Assembly (NCBI GenBank): GCA_035299065.1
Contig: DATGXI010000152.1
Span: forward strand, 19,280-83,279
Length of the DNA stretch: 64,000 nucleotides
DNA from: DASPJQ01 sp035299065
GTDB taxonomy: Bacteria; Bacteroidota; Bacteroidia; Flavobacteriales_D; UBA2798
Direction: 5' to 3'
Position 1 is the first letter of the stretch, and the number at the start of each line of letters is the position of its first letter. The position numbers and the translations under genes were made by a program. The notes under the pieces are model-generated. The model was not told the DNA's origin and ran no database searches. It saw only the letters and a program-made list of their open reading frames with translations. Shown here one piece after another: positions 63,654-64,000 of the stretch.

Positions 63654-64000
63654 CTATATGTTTTTTATGCCATGTAATTTACATAACCACCCAAGGTGGC
63701 CTGCGTGAGTACCTTCATGACGTATGGCATGCATAATGATTGACTTTACCGAACCATCGCCAAACTTCAAATCACCATGGCAAGGCTGAGCCAATTGCTC
63801 ATCGGTCAACGAGCGAATATGAGCCATTGATTTTTCATGTACCTCGGTCATGGTTTTCAAAATTTCACCAATGGAAATGCGTTCGCCCTCTGGAGGCATA
63901 CTTCCTCCAAGTCCAAAAGGACGTGCCCATGCAAAACGCACAATTTCGCCATGTGTAGCACGAAGCAATAAATAATTTTGAGTAGTGGGTAAATGGCCCA
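63654..64000 (-). CDS. DinB family protein, 5' end outside window
   Basis: The frame runs to the right window edge: upstream of a TTG codon at 63968 it continues with GHLPTTQNYLL, so the N-terminus lies beyond 64000. The visible ~115 residues are helical, with HGEIVRFAWARPFGLGGSMP near the start and the His-containing segment MHAIRHEGTHAGHLGWLCKL at the end. The latter carries the third His of the DinB/YfiT metal site. DinB-type proteins are metal-binding four-helix bundles, often thiol-dependent transferases. The substrate is unknown. Confidence 0.8.
   Translation of the reverse strand, partial: GHLPTTQNYLLLRATHGEIVRFAWARPFGLGGSMPPEGERISIGEILKTMTEVHEKSMAHIRSLTDEQLAQPCHGDLKFGDGSVKSIIMHAIRHEGTHAGHLGWLCKLHGIKNI

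Noticed and set aside
1..64000. CRISPR arrays, tRNA/rRNA genes, insertion sequences, prophage or toxin-antitoxin genes
   Set aside because: I looked in all intergenic gaps and found no spaced direct repeats, cloverleaf-like segments, transposase motifs or phage genes. The only tandem repeats are the short microsatellites listed.

Overview
The window reads as a chromosomal segment of a Bacteroidota bacterium (class Bacteroidia). I cannot place it more finely from the sequence. The evidence is the type IX secretion system (T9SS) content: six proteins end in a type A sorting domain and one giant adhesin ends in a type B (gliding-motility-associated) domain beside its PorP/SprF-like and OmpA-like partners. 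Further support comes from promoters of the form TTG/TTTG-N17-20-TAnnTTTG, the near absence of Shine-Dalgarno sequences, many GTG/TTG starts, and many Bacteroidota-specific DUF families. I saw no tRNA, rRNA, CRISPR array, insertion sequence or phage gene. This looks like ordinary chromosome with accessory surface genes.

Layout. 1-6.2 kb: a TPR protein cut by the window edge, small lipoproteins, a DUF2306 membrane protein, a YARHG lipoprotein and an NTF2-like protein, with a repeat-rich intergenic patch at 2.2-2.5 kb. 6.2-15.3 kb (minus): an adhesin/PorP-SprF/OmpA-PD40 operon. 15.7-19.3 kb: a secreted M43 metalloprotease. 19.3-26.3 kb: small secreted and membrane proteins, a dipeptide epimerase-like enzyme, a quinone-reductase-like dehydrogenase, a YiiX-like lipoprotein, RsmI and an RDD protein. 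26.4-33.0 kb (plus): a tight operon of SpoIIM-like membrane protein, DUF4129, DUF4350, MoxR ATPase and DUF58, divergent from the RDD gene. 33.0-37.7 kb: small envelope and T9SS cargo proteins, plus an easily missed 47-codon cysteine/lysine-rich ORF at 35.2 kb. 37.9-43.2 kb: Ppx/GppA phosphatase, cysC-cysD-cysN (APS/PAPS synthesis) and an orphan PAS-GAF-HisKA_2 kinase. 43.3-52.7 kb (minus): a seven-gene run, M1 aminopeptidase, PPK2, gmd, fcl, Wzi-like, WecA/TagO-like and a second Wzi-like gene. 53.1-57.0 kb: a TPR-like protein, an outer-membrane barrel and MnmE. 57.2-62.0 kb: two T9SS cargo proteins, the second with four tandem Ig/PKD-like repeats. 62.1-64.0 kb: DUF3820, a GT-C-like membrane protein and a partial DinB-family protein.

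How the parts fit. Much of the window serves the cell surface. The T9SS cargo genes provide secreted protease, peptidase and adhesive proteins. The type B adhesin sits with a PorP/SprF-like protein that probably anchors or exports it and an OmpA-like protein that probably ties the assembly to peptidoglycan. The gmd/fcl/wecA/wzi genes point to a GDP-fucose-containing surface polysaccharide started on undecaprenyl phosphate and organised at the outer membrane by Wzi-like barrels. The nearby cysC/D/N genes make PAPS, which could serve sulfate assimilation or surface sulfation; no reductase or sulfotransferase is visible here. PPK2 and Ppx/GppA add polyphosphate or (p)ppGpp metabolism.

The least expected items are a gene whose signal peptide is encoded upstream of any ATG/GTG/TTG codon and seems to start at ATC (20852), the small Cys/Lys-rich ORF at 35194-35337, a perfect 14-bp inverted repeat inside a probable dispersed intergenic element (2389-2444), and the three composite repeats in the OmpA/PD40 protein.
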